From CAYNFH01 sp964396385 (GTDB lineage: Bacteria; Armatimonadota; Chthonomonadetes; Chthonomonadales; CAJBBX01): a stretch of DNA of 42,140 nt. Location of the stretch: assembly GCA_964396385.1 (NCBI GenBank), contig CAYNFH010000025.1:1-42140 (forward strand). Direction: 5' to 3'. Numbering within the stretch: the stretch's first letter is position 1; every line of letters begins with the position of its first letter. Of the stretch, positions 23,137 to 31,391 are shown in pieces. Both the position numbers and the translations under genes were made by a program. Below the pieces are notes generated by a model. That model made no database searches. It was not told the origin of the DNA and saw only the letters and a program-made list of their open reading frames with translations.

Positions 23137-23940
23137 CTATACAGAGACACGGCCGCCGCAAACGTCGAGCGTGACACCGGTTATCCAGGACGCGGAATCC
23201 GATGCCAGGTAGAGAACCGCGCTCGCCACATCTTGCGGTGTGCCGAGCCTTCCGAGCGGGTGCATGGCCGCCACCCGCTCCCGCTGCTCCTCCGAGCCGC
23301 TCCGGAGAGGACTGTTCTCAGTCAGAATGGCGCCCGGCGCGACGCAGTTGACCCGAATGCCACGCGGCCCAAGCTCGTTGGCCAGGTGCCTCGTAAGCAT
23401 CACCACGCCCGCCTTCGCAACGGAGTAGGCGGCGCAGGCCAGAGACGGATGCCTGCCCGCGGTAGAGGAGATGGTGACGATGCTGCCGGCCCCACGGTCG
23501 ATCATGCCGGGCAGGAGCGACCGGATGGTCAGGAACGCTCCGGTGAGATTCGCATCGATAACAAACCGCCAGTGCTCCTCCGTCTCTTCGACGGTTGGGC
23601 GGGGTTCCCCGAGGCCGCCGACATTCGCTACCAGGATGTCCACGCGTCCATACCGCGCCTCGACAACCCGGCAGGCCGCGCGGATCTCGTCCGGCGCCGA
23701 GAAGTCCGCCTGGATGCTCGAGACATCGCCGCCTGACCCGCGGATGCTCTCCTCCGCGGCCTCCAGCCGCGCCCGGTCCCTGCCGTTCAAGACGACCGTG
23801 GCGCCGTTTGCCGACAGCCCCTGCGCCACCGCGAATCCGATCCCCTGGCTGCTGCCGGTGACAAACGCCACCTTGCCCGCAATGCCTGGGAGACGCAGCG
23901 CGCCTGCGCGACCACCAATCTTTTCTGCCCACTCCTTCAT
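23137..23940 (-). CDS. Short-chain dehydrogenase/reductase
   Basis: Predicted 267 aa. Cofactor motif TGSSQGIGFAVA (about residues 29-40), structural motif NVGG, catalytic Ser (SIVTISSTAG) and YxxxK (YSVAKAG), then the classical PGAILTEN segment and a C-terminal GVTLDVCGG. All hallmark residues of a classical SDR are present. NGRDRAR after the second strand suggests NADP(H) preference. The substrate is unknown. AAGGTGAG before ATG 23940 overlaps the stop region of the upstream membrane-protein gene (9-nt gap), and the DUF2306 gene follows at once, so the three form one transcript. Confidence 0.92.
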   Translation of the reverse strand: MKEWAEKIGGRAGALRLPGIAGKVAFVTGSSQGIGFAVAQGLSANGATVVLNGRDRARLEAAEESIRGSGGDVSSIQADFSAPDEIRAACRVVEARYGRVDILVANVGGLGEPRPTVEETEEHWRFVIDANLTGAFLTIRSLLPGMIDRGAGSIVTISSTAGRHPSLACAAYSVAKAGVVMLTRHLANELGPRGIRVNCVAPGAILTENSPLRSGSEEQRERVAAMHPLGRLGTPQDVASAVLYLASDSASWITGVTLDVCGGRVSV

Positions 23941-23949
23941 ATTCTCACC

Positions 23950-24684
23950 TTATGGATGGGTTGAAGCCGCGTCCGTAACCTGTGCTCCTCCGGCTCCTCG
24001 CGCGGCCGGAAGTGTAAAGCCAGCGCCGATCAGCCAGATGAAAGCGGGAAACCGTCCCAGCGGAAGCAGACCCGAGAGCTGGGGCAAGATGATGCTCAAG
24101 CTCGAAAGCTCGCAGATCACGGCCAGGATGAGCCCGAACCAGACCAGCCACCTCGGGAGCAGTCGCGCGAATCCGGCCGGCACGCAGACGCCGGCGAGCA
24201 GCAGCCCCAGCGTCACGACGTGCCCAACTCCTCCGGCCGCGAACCCAAGGAGCTGCACCACGCGCATGGCTGCAACCTGATCGGCGATCCCCGGCTGGGA
24301 CTGCACCCACGACAGCAGCGCCGAAAACATGAGGGTTACGGAGGCACAGAATCCCCCGTATAGGGCGATGGAGACGCCCGCAGCTCGAATCCCGAGGTAG
24401 GTAAGCCGGCTCGTCATGGCGGCAGCGAAGATCCCCAGCGGGATTGCCGACCCAAACTGCAGAAAGGCGGCAATACGTACCGCCTCTGCATACTGTGTGT
24501 AGTATGCCTGCGCCGCGGCAATCGACTGATACGGGTTGGGGAAGCGCGCGCCGCCGGTCATGATGCGCGTAACGACGAGGCTCCCGACGAAGAGAACGAG
24601 ATAGACGATTCCCAGGGCGGCGGGTGACGGGCCACGATGAGAGCGTATCCCGTCCGGTGTTGTATCCGCGGTGACAGTTGCCAT
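23950..24684 (-). CDS. DUF4386-like membrane protein
   Basis: Predicted 244 aa from ATG 24684, which has GGAGGGA on the minus strand; the frame extends to 24723 without a better start. It has six hydrophobic helices (ALGIVYLVLFVGSLVV, AAFLQFGSAIPLGIFAAA, GVSIALYGGFCASVTLMFSALL, VGHVVTLGLLLAGVCV, WLVWFGLILAVICEL, FIWLIGAGFTL). The order and spacing resemble DUF4386 integral membrane proteins of unknown role. First gene of the divergent operon opposite a TetR regulator, with a palindromic operator in the gap, so it is probably repressed by that regulator. Confidence 0.75.
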   Translation of the reverse strand: MATVTADTTPDGIRSHRGPSPAALGIVYLVLFVGSLVVTRIMTGGARFPNPYQSIAAAQAYYTQYAEAVRIAAFLQFGSAIPLGIFAAAMTSRLTYLGIRAAGVSIALYGGFCASVTLMFSALLSWVQSQPGIADQVAAMRVVQLLGFAAGGVGHVVTLGLLLAGVCVPAGFARLLPRWLVWFGLILAVICELSSLSIILPQLSGLLPLGRFPAFIWLIGAGFTLPAARGAGGAQVTDAASTHP

Positions 24685-24756
24685 TACCCTCCCTCCAACG
24701 GGCTGACCGCGAGCCGGACCCATGGCTGACGGACGGCCCGCTCGGCAGGTACTATT

Positions 24757-24775
24757 GTTTTACATAGTGTAAAAC
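24757..24775. promoter_or_regulatory. Perfect 8-3-8 palindrome, likely TetR operator
   Basis: GTTTTACA-TAG-TGTAAAAC, 24 nt before the TetR start codon and 72 nt before the divergent membrane-protein gene. Length, symmetry and position fit a TetR-family operator controlling both directions. Confidence 0.75.
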
Positions 24776-24799
24776 GAAAAGCCGCGTGAAAGGTTTCGC

Positions 24800-25453
24800 G
24801 TGAACGAAGATTGTCCCAGAGTGCCCGGCTGTCCAAGGCCCTACAGGCTCGGCCAGCGTCAGGTTGCCCAGGAGGCGGTGCGTGGGCGCATACTCCAGGC
24901 CGGGGCGGAGGTGCTGATGGATCCGCGCGGCACTCCTTTTACTGTCGACTCTGTCGCCCGGGCCGCCTCCGTCACGCGGCAGACCGTCCACAACCACTTC
25001 GGCACACGCGCGGCCCTTCTGGGCGCGGTGAGCGATAGCATCCTGGACATGGGCGCGTTTGCCTCCATGCCGGAGGTGTTCCACGAGACCGATCCGATCC
25101 GCGCTCTGGAGCTGTTCGCGGAGGTCCTTTGCCGCTTCTGGGGGGCGAACTTGCTGCTGGCCCGCCGCCTGCGCGGCTACGCCGACACCGATCCGGAGGT
25201 GGAGGCGATGACTCGGACCCGCTTCGAGCGGCGGCTGGCCGCGCTTCGCGGCCTGGTAGAGCGGCATCGGTTGGCGGAGGGGGAGGAGGCGGAGCGGCTC
25301 ATGGGCGTGCTCTTCGCCGTTACCAGCTTCGGCTTCTACGACGCGCTGGCCGAATGCGCGCCGTCGGAACAGGAGATCGAGCGGGAGATCAAGCGCGTCC
25401 TCCGGCTCTGTCTCGCTGATGCGCGACGGCCGCGGGGTGAGCGGCAGGTCTAG
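24800..25453 (+). CDS. TetR-family transcriptional regulator
   Basis: Predicted 217 aa from GTG 24800 with AAAGG about 6 nt upstream. The N-terminal helix-turn-helix reads TVDSVARAASVTRQTVHNHFGTR, typical of TetR regulators; it is preceded by VAQEAVRGRILQAGAEVL. The C-terminal ligand-binding domain is helical and unspecific (LFAEVLCRFWGANLLLARRLRG). It is divergent from the DUF4386/SDR/DUF2306 operon, with a perfect palindrome between them. The likely role is a ligand-released repressor of that operon and of itself. The inducing compound is not predictable. Confidence 0.9.
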   Translation: MNEDCPRVPGCPRPYRLGQRQVAQEAVRGRILQAGAEVLMDPRGTPFTVDSVARAASVTRQTVHNHFGTRAALLGAVSDSILDMGAFASMPEVFHETDPIRALELFAEVLCRFWGANLLLARRLRGYADTDPEVEAMTRTRFERRLAALRGLVERHRLAEGEEAERLMGVLFAVTSFGFYDALAECAPSEQEIEREIKRVLRLCLADARRPRGERQV

Positions 25454-25556
25454 ACCGACACTGGGCGAGGAAAACCGTTTACAACGGACGAAACCATCGA
25501 TATCTCCGCCGGCGCCACTCCGTATTCGCGGCCGGCAGGCGAAAGGGAACCGACGA

Positions 25557-26621
25557 ATGGTCTTTTGGAAGAAGACGTTACTGTGGCAGGCGAGCGCGCT
25601 CTTCGGCGTGGCGGTGGGTGTGCTTGCCGTCTGGCCAGGCAGAATCCTTGCTGCCGCGGCCCAGGGATGGGCGCCGGACCTCTCGAAGCTCCGGCCGCTC
25701 ACACCGGGCGCGGGAGACGGCGACTACATCGTCCGCCCTCCGTACTCCGACGCGCCGGAGCTCACGCCGCGGGATAACGTGCCCAAGGGGACCGTCTACC
25801 ACTTCACCATGAGCTCTACAGAGAGCAAGATCTATCCGGGTATCGCCAAGAACGCCCCGGGCCAGGTGGTGCCGTACACGCGCAGCGTGACGGTCTACGT
25901 GCCCAGCCAGTACGTCCCCGGGACACCCGCCCCGTTCTTCGTCTCCCAGGACAGCATGACCGCGAACATTGCGCCTACCGTCCTGGATAACATGATCGCC
26001 GCCCACCGCCTCCCGGCGATGGTAGGCGTGTTTATCAACTCCGGCGGCGGCGACGCCCAGGGCAGCGAGCGCGGGCTGGAGTACGATACGGTCTCAGGGC
26101 GGTACGCGGAGTTCATCGAGACGGAGGTGCTCCCCCGCATCTCCCGGGACTATAACGTTACCTTTACGAAAGACCCGGACGCCCGCATGACGATGGGCGG
26201 CAGCTCCGGTGGGGCAGCCGCGTTCTCCATGGCCTGGTTCCACCCGGACCAGTACCACCGCGTCCTCTCCTACTCGGGCACCTTTGTGAACCAGCAGTGG
26301 CCGGAGAATCCCGCCTCTCCGCACGGCGCTTGGGAGTATCACGAGCACTTCATTCCGCGGAGCCGCCGCAAGCCGCTGAGGATCTGGCTGGAGGTAGGGG
26401 AGCGCGACAACCGCTACGGCGACCCGGAGTCCACCCTTCACAACTGGGTCATGGCCAACGAGCGAATGGCCGGGGTCCTGAAGGCTAAGCGTTACCACTA
26501 CCAGTACGTCTTCGCGGCCGGCGCCGGCCACGTGGACGGCCGCGTAGTGCGCCAGACGCTCCCGGAGGCGCTGGCGTACGTGTGGAAGGGCTACCGGCCC
26601 GCCAGCACTCGCAGCTTCTAG
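25557..26621 (+). CDS. Exported esterase-D/enterochelin-esterase-like hydrolase
   Basis: Predicted 354 aa. ATG 25557 is chosen (GAAAGGG about 9 nt upstream); it gives a signal peptide (ALFGVAVGVLAVWPGRILAAA). The alpha/beta-hydrolase core is that of the Fes/IroE/esterase-D family: SVTVYVPSQYVPG strand, nucleophile motif GGSSGG with Ser217, acidic residue candidate in WLEVGERDNRYG, and catalytic His in AAGAGHVDG. The family hydrolyses esters, including siderophore and sugar esters; the substrate is unknown. It is convergent with a PQQ-type quinoprotein gene, which may be a chance pairing. Confidence 0.88.
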   Translation: MVFWKKTLLWQASALFGVAVGVLAVWPGRILAAAAQGWAPDLSKLRPLTPGAGDGDYIVRPPYSDAPELTPRDNVPKGTVYHFTMSSTESKIYPGIAKNAPGQVVPYTRSVTVYVPSQYVPGTPAPFFVSQDSMTANIAPTVLDNMIAAHRLPAMVGVFINSGGGDAQGSERGLEYDTVSGRYAEFIETEVLPRISRDYNVTFTKDPDARMTMGGSSGGAAAFSMAWFHPDQYHRVLSYSGTFVNQQWPENPASPHGAWEYHEHFIPRSRRKPLRIWLEVGERDNRYGDPESTLHNWVMANERMAGVLKAKRYHYQYVFAAGAGHVDGRVVRQTLPEALAYVWKGYRPASTRSF

Positions 26622-26649
26622 CGGTGCGGTGGTAAGAACCGCGGGATAG

Positions 26650-28617
26650 TCAAGGGAGGGCGAACGCTACCAGGGAATCGCTCTGGCGTTCCTCCGCGAT
26701 CTTTGCATGGCCCCCGGCAGCGATCACTATGTACTGTCTGCCGTTAGGAAGCTTATAGGTCATTGGGGTGGCATGGCCGCTTGCCGGCAGCTCCGCCTTC
26801 CATAGCTCCTTTCCTGTCTCGACGTCGAATGCGCGGATGAACGGATCGAGTGTTCCCGCGATGAAGATCAGACCGCCGGCCGTCGTGATGGGACCTCCGA
26901 GGCTCGGGGAGCCTGGCGGGATCGCCGGACTGCCACCCGCGAGCTCCCGCATGGAGCCCAGCGGTACCTGCCATCGGATAGCACCGCGGGCCATGTCCAC
27001 GGCGGTGAGCACACCCCAGGGTGGCTGGCTGATCGGCAAGAAGGAGGGTGACAGGAGCGTCCGGCGCCGGAGCCCGAAAGGCGCGCCGGTCTGCGGAGAG
27101 AATTCACTGTGAGGGGGGCCTCCCGCGCGCGCCTGCGCGAGATACTCATCACGGGGAATCAGTTTCACCTCGAATGGCAGGCTGTTTGTATTCACTATAA
27201 GCAGGCTACGTTCCGCATCAAATGCGTAGCCGCTCCAGTTCATGCCTCCCAGGCTGCCCGGCACGGACAAGGTGCCCCGTGTGCTGGGGGGAGTGAATAT
27301 CCCCTCATCTCTCATGGAGCGCAGCTCCTCGCGCGCTGCGTCACGCTGTTGCGGTGTCAGGCCCCAAGCATCGTCCGGCGAAAGGCGCTGTGGCGTGAGA
27401 GGCGGCGGGGCCTGCGGAATAGGCTGCGTGGGAGAGGAGGTCTCGCCCGGGACATCGCTTGAGGGCACGGCGCGCTCTCTTATGGGAAACACCGGCGCCC
27501 CGGTATCCCGGTTCAACACGTAGAGAAAGCCCGCTTTGTTTCCCTGAATGACCACGGGTATGCTGCGCCCGTTCCGGCGCAGCGTAGCCAGGAGCGGCGG
27601 CGCTGCACTGTCGTAATCCCAGAGGTCGTGGTGCACAAGCTGGAATCCCCACACGAGTCTTCCGGTGCGCGCTCGCAGCGCCACCACGGAATTCGCCCAT
27701 CGATTGTCGCCCGGTCGGAGGCCGCCGTAGAAGTCCGGGCTCGGGCTCCCCGTAGGGACCAAGACGAGGTGCCGTTGAGGGTCCACGGACATTACGGACC
27801 AGGCATTGGCGGCGCCGGTTTTCCAGCTCGCCCGCTTCGCCCCCGAGAGACCTGTAAGGGGCTCCCAACTCCACCGGAGCGCGCCGGTGCGGGCGTCAAA
27901 AGCTCGCACCACCCCGCTGGCCATGTCTACCCGGGCATTGTCGTCGATGGCCGAGCCGACCACCACTACGTCATCCACCACGGCAGGTGGGGACGTCATG
28001 TGGTACCAGCCGGCGCGGTACCGGTGGACGCTCCTCAGGCTCACCTCCCCATGATTACCGAAGTCGGGACAAGCTTGGCCGGTGGCGGCGTCGATCGCGA
28101 TGAGACGGGCGTCGAGCGTTGCTTCATAGATGCGGCGATGGCCCCGCGATCCGACCGGCCGTGTCGGATCCACCCACGTGGCGACACCCCGACTGATCAA
28201 TCCGTCGCCGTATGCGAGGCGAAGGTCCGTGTGCGGATCGTAGACCCACCGCCGACTCCCTGTTTCCGGATCGAGCGCAACAATGCGATTGAAGGGGGTG
28301 GTGAGGTAGAGGGTGCCATCTACCATGATTGGGGTGCACTCGAACCCGCTACGGCGCATCTCTCCGCTCCCATCGGACATGTCGCCAGTATGGAATACCC
28401 ACGCAACCTTGAGCCGGGATACGTTGCTCCGGTTGATGTCGGTAAGCGGGGAGTATCTCATACCGCCTGGGTCCCTGCCATAACAGGGCCAGTCGTCTGC
28501 GCCTCCGGCGGACGATCGACGATCCATGCCGGTCGACCCCAGACATGTCAGGCACAAGAGTACCGTCCATATTCCGACCGGGCGTAGCGGTCGCCCGTGG
28601 GAATGGCCACAGCTCAT
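26650..28617 (-). CDS. PQQ-dependent (quinoprotein) dehydrogenase
   Basis: Predicted 655 aa. ATG 28617 is preferred, since it gives the N-terminus MSCGHSHGRPLRPVGIWTVLLCLTCLG, a signal-like hydrophobic segment; the frame to 28848 has no good start. The mature part begins DDWPCYGRDPGGMRYSPLTDIN, the typical opening of PQQ dehydrogenases. Eight-bladed propeller tryptophan motifs follow: LDPETGSRRWVYDP, IDAATGQACPDFG, FDARTGALRWSWEP, RTGRLVWGFQLVHHDLWDYD, FDVETGKELWKAELP. It lacks the extra cytochrome domain. Membrane GDH-like enzymes of this type oxidise sugars or alcohols in the periplasm and pass electrons to quinones. The substrate is not predictable. PQQ synthesis genes are not in the window. 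Confidence 0.9.
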   Translation of the reverse strand: MSCGHSHGRPLRPVGIWTVLLCLTCLGSTGMDRRSSAGGADDWPCYGRDPGGMRYSPLTDINRSNVSRLKVAWVFHTGDMSDGSGEMRRSGFECTPIMVDGTLYLTTPFNRIVALDPETGSRRWVYDPHTDLRLAYGDGLISRGVATWVDPTRPVGSRGHRRIYEATLDARLIAIDAATGQACPDFGNHGEVSLRSVHRYRAGWYHMTSPPAVVDDVVVVGSAIDDNARVDMASGVVRAFDARTGALRWSWEPLTGLSGAKRASWKTGAANAWSVMSVDPQRHLVLVPTGSPSPDFYGGLRPGDNRWANSVVALRARTGRLVWGFQLVHHDLWDYDSAAPPLLATLRRNGRSIPVVIQGNKAGFLYVLNRDTGAPVFPIRERAVPSSDVPGETSSPTQPIPQAPPPLTPQRLSPDDAWGLTPQQRDAAREELRSMRDEGIFTPPSTRGTLSVPGSLGGMNWSGYAFDAERSLLIVNTNSLPFEVKLIPRDEYLAQARAGGPPHSEFSPQTGAPFGLRRRTLLSPSFLPISQPPWGVLTAVDMARGAIRWQVPLGSMRELAGGSPAIPPGSPSLGGPITTAGGLIFIAGTLDPFIRAFDVETGKELWKAELPASGHATPMTYKLPNGRQYIVIAAGGHAKIAEERQSDSLVAFALP

Positions 28618-28684
28618 TCTGAACACCTTCCCACCCCGTAGACTGCAAACGTGCTCGGCTCCGCCGGGGTTTCGGCCGTGTCGT

Positions 28685-29314
28685 TCAATCAACCTGGCCC
28701 TCGTGCTCGCGGATGGCCCAGGTGGCGGCCCGGATCTGGCGATCGAGGAAGGGGTTTGGCAGGATAAAGAACAAAGGCACGAAAACGAGAAGCGCGAGGC
28801 TAACCGACCGCTGCCAGCCGGCAAATGCAATGGCGATTCCGTAGACAACGATTGGCGCGGAGTGGATGCAGACGACGAATCGCGCGAAGCCGAGAGGGAA
28901 GCCCGGAGAGACCAGCCTGCGGCTGGTAGTCGCGTAGAGCCACATCAAGAGACCGACGAAGTTCGTGACGCAGAGCGTGCCGGCGTAGATCCGAATCGAC
29001 CCGGTGTCCGCATGCGTGGCGCTCATCAGGGAGGCAGGATAGGGAATGAACGCGACCACCAGGAGCAGCAGGAGGTTGAGCCAGAGAAACAGCCTGTCTG
29101 TGGCCGCCACAAAGTGCAGCATGTTGTGGTGGGAGACCCAGTGGACGCCCACGATGATGAAGCTGAGCGCGTAGACGAGCACCTTCGGCCATGCAAGGAC
29201 GAACATGGCGTAACCGCTGCTTCCAGGCGGACCCGGCCGGAGGTCCAGCACCAGCAGGGTGATGACGATAGCGAAGACGCCATCGCAGAATGCCTCCAGG
29301 CGGCCCTTACTCAC
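28685..29314 (-). CDS. TMEM175-family (DUF1211) potassium-channel-like membrane protein
   Basis: Predicted 209 aa. The N-terminus carries the family signature RLEAFCDGVFAIVITLLVLDL, where the usual FSDGVFAI is FCDGVFAI. Six transmembrane helices follow (VLVYALSFIIVGVHWVSHHN, RLFLWLNLLLLLVVAFIPYPA, GTLCVTNFVGLLMWLY, and a C-terminal pair VVYGIAIAFAGW and VSLALLVFVPLFFILP). Bacterial TMEM175 proteins form potassium-selective channels as oligomers. The Ser-to-Cys change in the signature is minor. It precedes the PQQ dehydrogenase on the same strand with a 67-nt gap. Confidence 0.88.
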   Translation of the reverse strand: MSKGRLEAFCDGVFAIVITLLVLDLRPGPPGSSGYAMFVLAWPKVLVYALSFIIVGVHWVSHHNMLHFVAATDRLFLWLNLLLLLVVAFIPYPASLMSATHADTGSIRIYAGTLCVTNFVGLLMWLYATTSRRLVSPGFPLGFARFVVCIHSAPIVVYGIAIAFAGWQRSVSLALLVFVPLFFILPNPFLDRQIRAATWAIREHEGQVD

Positions 29315-29344
29315 GATCTGCTCCGAATTCGGGCGTGCGGCGGG

Positions 29345-29590
29345 TCAGACGCCGAGCGCCTGGACCACGAGTCGGACAGCGGCCGCGCCCGAGTACTGCT
29401 GGTGTCCGGTAATCAGGTTGCCGTCCCGAATGGCATGGGCTTTAAAGCGGCCGGACACCATGAAGTTCGTGCCGGTCAGCTTCTTTGCCTCTTCCTCAAT
29501 CCAGAAAGGCTGGATCCGCCGGCCCACGTATTCGTCGGCGTACTGCTCCTCGGAGTTGGCGAAGCCAGTGGTAGGTCCTCTCTGCTGCAA
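29345..29590 (-). pseudogene. C-terminal remnant of a DJ-1/PfpI-family protein
   Basis: The 81-residue frame reads RGPTTGFANSEEQYADEYVG, then IQPFWIEEEAKKL, and HAIRDGNLITGHQQYSGAAAV: the C-terminal third of a DJ-1/PfpI (type-1 glutamine-amidotransferase-like) protein. The nucleophile-elbow Cys region and the N-terminal Rossmann part are absent. Upstream codons continue a little (YSSDLPAIPAVLQQ) without family match. It begins with TTG and has no ribosome-binding site, so it is most likely a decayed gene end. Confidence 0.65.
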
Positions 29591-29764
29591 AACAGCCGGA
29601 ATCGCCGGCAGATCAGAAGAGTATATGGCCCGAGATGTTCCGTGTCACACCGGCCATCTGGGCAGGGCGGAATCGTCCGTCTGGAGAGGGAACAAGAAAA
29701 GTGTCCGCCGCGGCGGCTCTCGCGCGTCTGGAACATGAAAGCAACCATTCAAGGAGGAGCTAGA

Positions 29765-30103
29765 ATGAGCGAGTTCGTGTTTCTGTATCGGGGCGGCGAA
29801 AGGCCCGCGTCGCCGGAAGAGGGCCAGCAGATTATGCAGAAGTGGGTGGCCTGGTTCAAGCTGTTGTCCGAGGGTGGTCACGTCTTGGAGCGCGGCCAGC
29901 CACTCGAGCGGGAAGGCAAGGTCGTGGGAGCAGGCAAGGTCGTGACCGATGGGCCGTACCCAGAGACCAAGGACCTCGTCGGCGGCTTCACTCTCATCAA
30001 GGCGAACGACCTGAGCCAGGCCGCCGAGCTGGCCAAGGGCTGCCCGATCCTCGACCGTGGCGGCAAGGTCGAAGTGCGGCCGGTCATGAAGCTGGACATG
30101 TGA
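29765..30103 (+). CDS. YCII-related (DGPF-type) domain protein
   Basis: Predicted 112 aa. AAGGAGG (29751-29757) is 7 nt before ATG 29765, which decides the start. The sequence EFVFLYRGGER, then KVVTDGPYPETKDLVGGFTLIKA, matches YCII-related proteins with a DGP(F/Y) motif. Such genes regularly accompany ECF42-type sigma factors, as here: the stop codon TGA overlaps the ATG of the sigma gene (TGATG). The role in that pair is not established; a small ligand-binding or signalling protein is plausible. Confidence 0.92.
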   Translation: MSEFVFLYRGGERPASPEEGQQIMQKWVAWFKLLSEGGHVLERGQPLEREGKVVGAGKVVTDGPYPETKDLVGGFTLIKANDLSQAAELAKGCPILDRGGKVEVRPVMKLDM

Positions 30104-31383
30104 TGGAGCCCGTCGACCATCTTTTCCGGCGAGAGTCGGGACGCATGGTCGCCACGCTCACACGTATCTTTGGAGTCCACAACCTCGCGCTGGCAGAAGA
30201 CGTCGTACAGGACGCCTTCTGCCGCGCGGTGGAGGTCTGGAAGATACGGGGAGTGCCGGAGAACCCGGCGGCGTGGCTCATGGCGACCGCAAAGAACCGG
30301 GCGCTGGACCACTTCCGCCGCGAGCGCACCGCGCGCACCTATGCGCCGGAGCTCGCGCGGGAACTGGAGAGTGAGTGGACGCTGGCCCCCACCGTTGCCG
30401 AGCTCTTTCAGGAGTACGCGATAAGGGACGGCCAGCTCCGCATGATGTTCTCGTGCTGCCAGCCGCGGCTGCGGGAGGAGGTGCAGGTGGCGCTGGTGCT
30501 CCACATCCTCTGCGGCTTCAGTGTGGACGAGATAGCAAGCGCCTTCCTCAGCACGCACGCGGCCATTGAGAAGCGCGTCACCCGCGGCAAGAAGGCGCTG
30601 GCGGCCTCCCGGCGGCTGTTCGACCTGGAGGATGAAGATCTCCCAGGCCGCCTGTCGGCCGTCCAAAGGGCTCTGTACCTGCTCTTCAACGAGGGCTACC
30701 ACGGCGCCTCCCCCGAGTCCGCCGTGCGCGCCGAGCTCTGCCGGGAGGCGTTGCGCCTGACGTCGCTGCTCCTCGAGCATCCTCTCACTTCAACACCGGC
30801 TACTCACGCGCTCGCGGCGCTGATGTGCCTCCACATGGCGCGCCTGCCCGCGAGGGTGGGCCCATCCGGCGCCCTAATTCCGCTCCTGGATCAGGACCGG
30901 TCCAGGTGGGATGAAGAGCTCGCGGCGGAAGGGCTCCGCTTGCTCGACCTCTCCGCGACGGGGGCGGAGATCACGGAGTACCATCTGGAGGCGGGAATTG
31001 CGGCGGTTCATGCCGGCGCCGGCAGGCTCGACGAGACGAACTGGGGCGCTATCATCTCTCTCTATGATATGCTGATGGAGCTGCGGCCTTCGCCGGTGGT
31101 CGCCCTGAACCGGGCCATAGCGATTGCCCAGCGCGATGGGCCGGAGCGCGGTCTGGAGGAGATCTGGGCAATCCCCAACCGTGAGCGGCTCGCCGCGTAT
31201 CCATTCTATCCCGCCGCTCTGGGGGAGCTGGAGCTGCGCAGGGGCAGAACGCAGATGGCCGGCGAGCACTTTGAGGCCGCGGTCGCCCTCGCACGCAGTC
31301 CCTTGGAGCGCGAGTTCCTGCAGAGTCGCCTCAATGCGTGCGACAAAACCAGTCCCCAACCCTTCCCTTTTAAGGGGAGGTAG
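30103..31383 (+). CDS. ECF42-type sigma factor with TPR-like C-terminal domain
   Basis: Predicted 426 aa from ATG 30103, overlapping the YCII stop. Region 2 (LAEDVVQDAFCRAVEVW, NPAAWLMATAKNRALDHFRR) lies at about 10-75 and region 4 (FSVDEIASAFLSTHAAIEKR) at about 125-175. A roughly 240-residue helical extension follows (ALYLLFNEGYHGASPES, AALMCLHMAR, LYDMLMELRPSPVVALNRAIA, YPFYPAALGELELRRGR), the family's SnoaL-free, TPR-like C-terminal domain. In ECF42 factors this domain replaces a classical anti-sigma protein in control. Together with the YCII gene it is a standard two-gene ECF42 unit. This sigma factor is unrelated in sequence to the one at 5281, so the window carries two independent sigma circuits. 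Confidence 0.93.
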   Translation: MEPVDHLFRRESGRMVATLTRIFGVHNLALAEDVVQDAFCRAVEVWKIRGVPENPAAWLMATAKNRALDHFRRERTARTYAPELARELESEWTLAPTVAELFQEYAIRDGQLRMMFSCCQPRLREEVQVALVLHILCGFSVDEIASAFLSTHAAIEKRVTRGKKALAASRRLFDLEDEDLPGRLSAVQRALYLLFNEGYHGASPESAVRAELCREALRLTSLLLEHPLTSTPATHALAALMCLHMARLPARVGPSGALIPLLDQDRSRWDEELAAEGLRLLDLSATGAEITEYHLEAGIAAVHAGAGRLDETNWGAIISLYDMLMELRPSPVVALNRAIAIAQRDGPERGLEEIWAIPNRERLAAYPFYPAALGELELRRGRTQMAGEHFEAAVALARSPLEREFLQSRLNACDKTSPQPFPFKGR

Positions 31384-31391
31384 GCTCCTCG

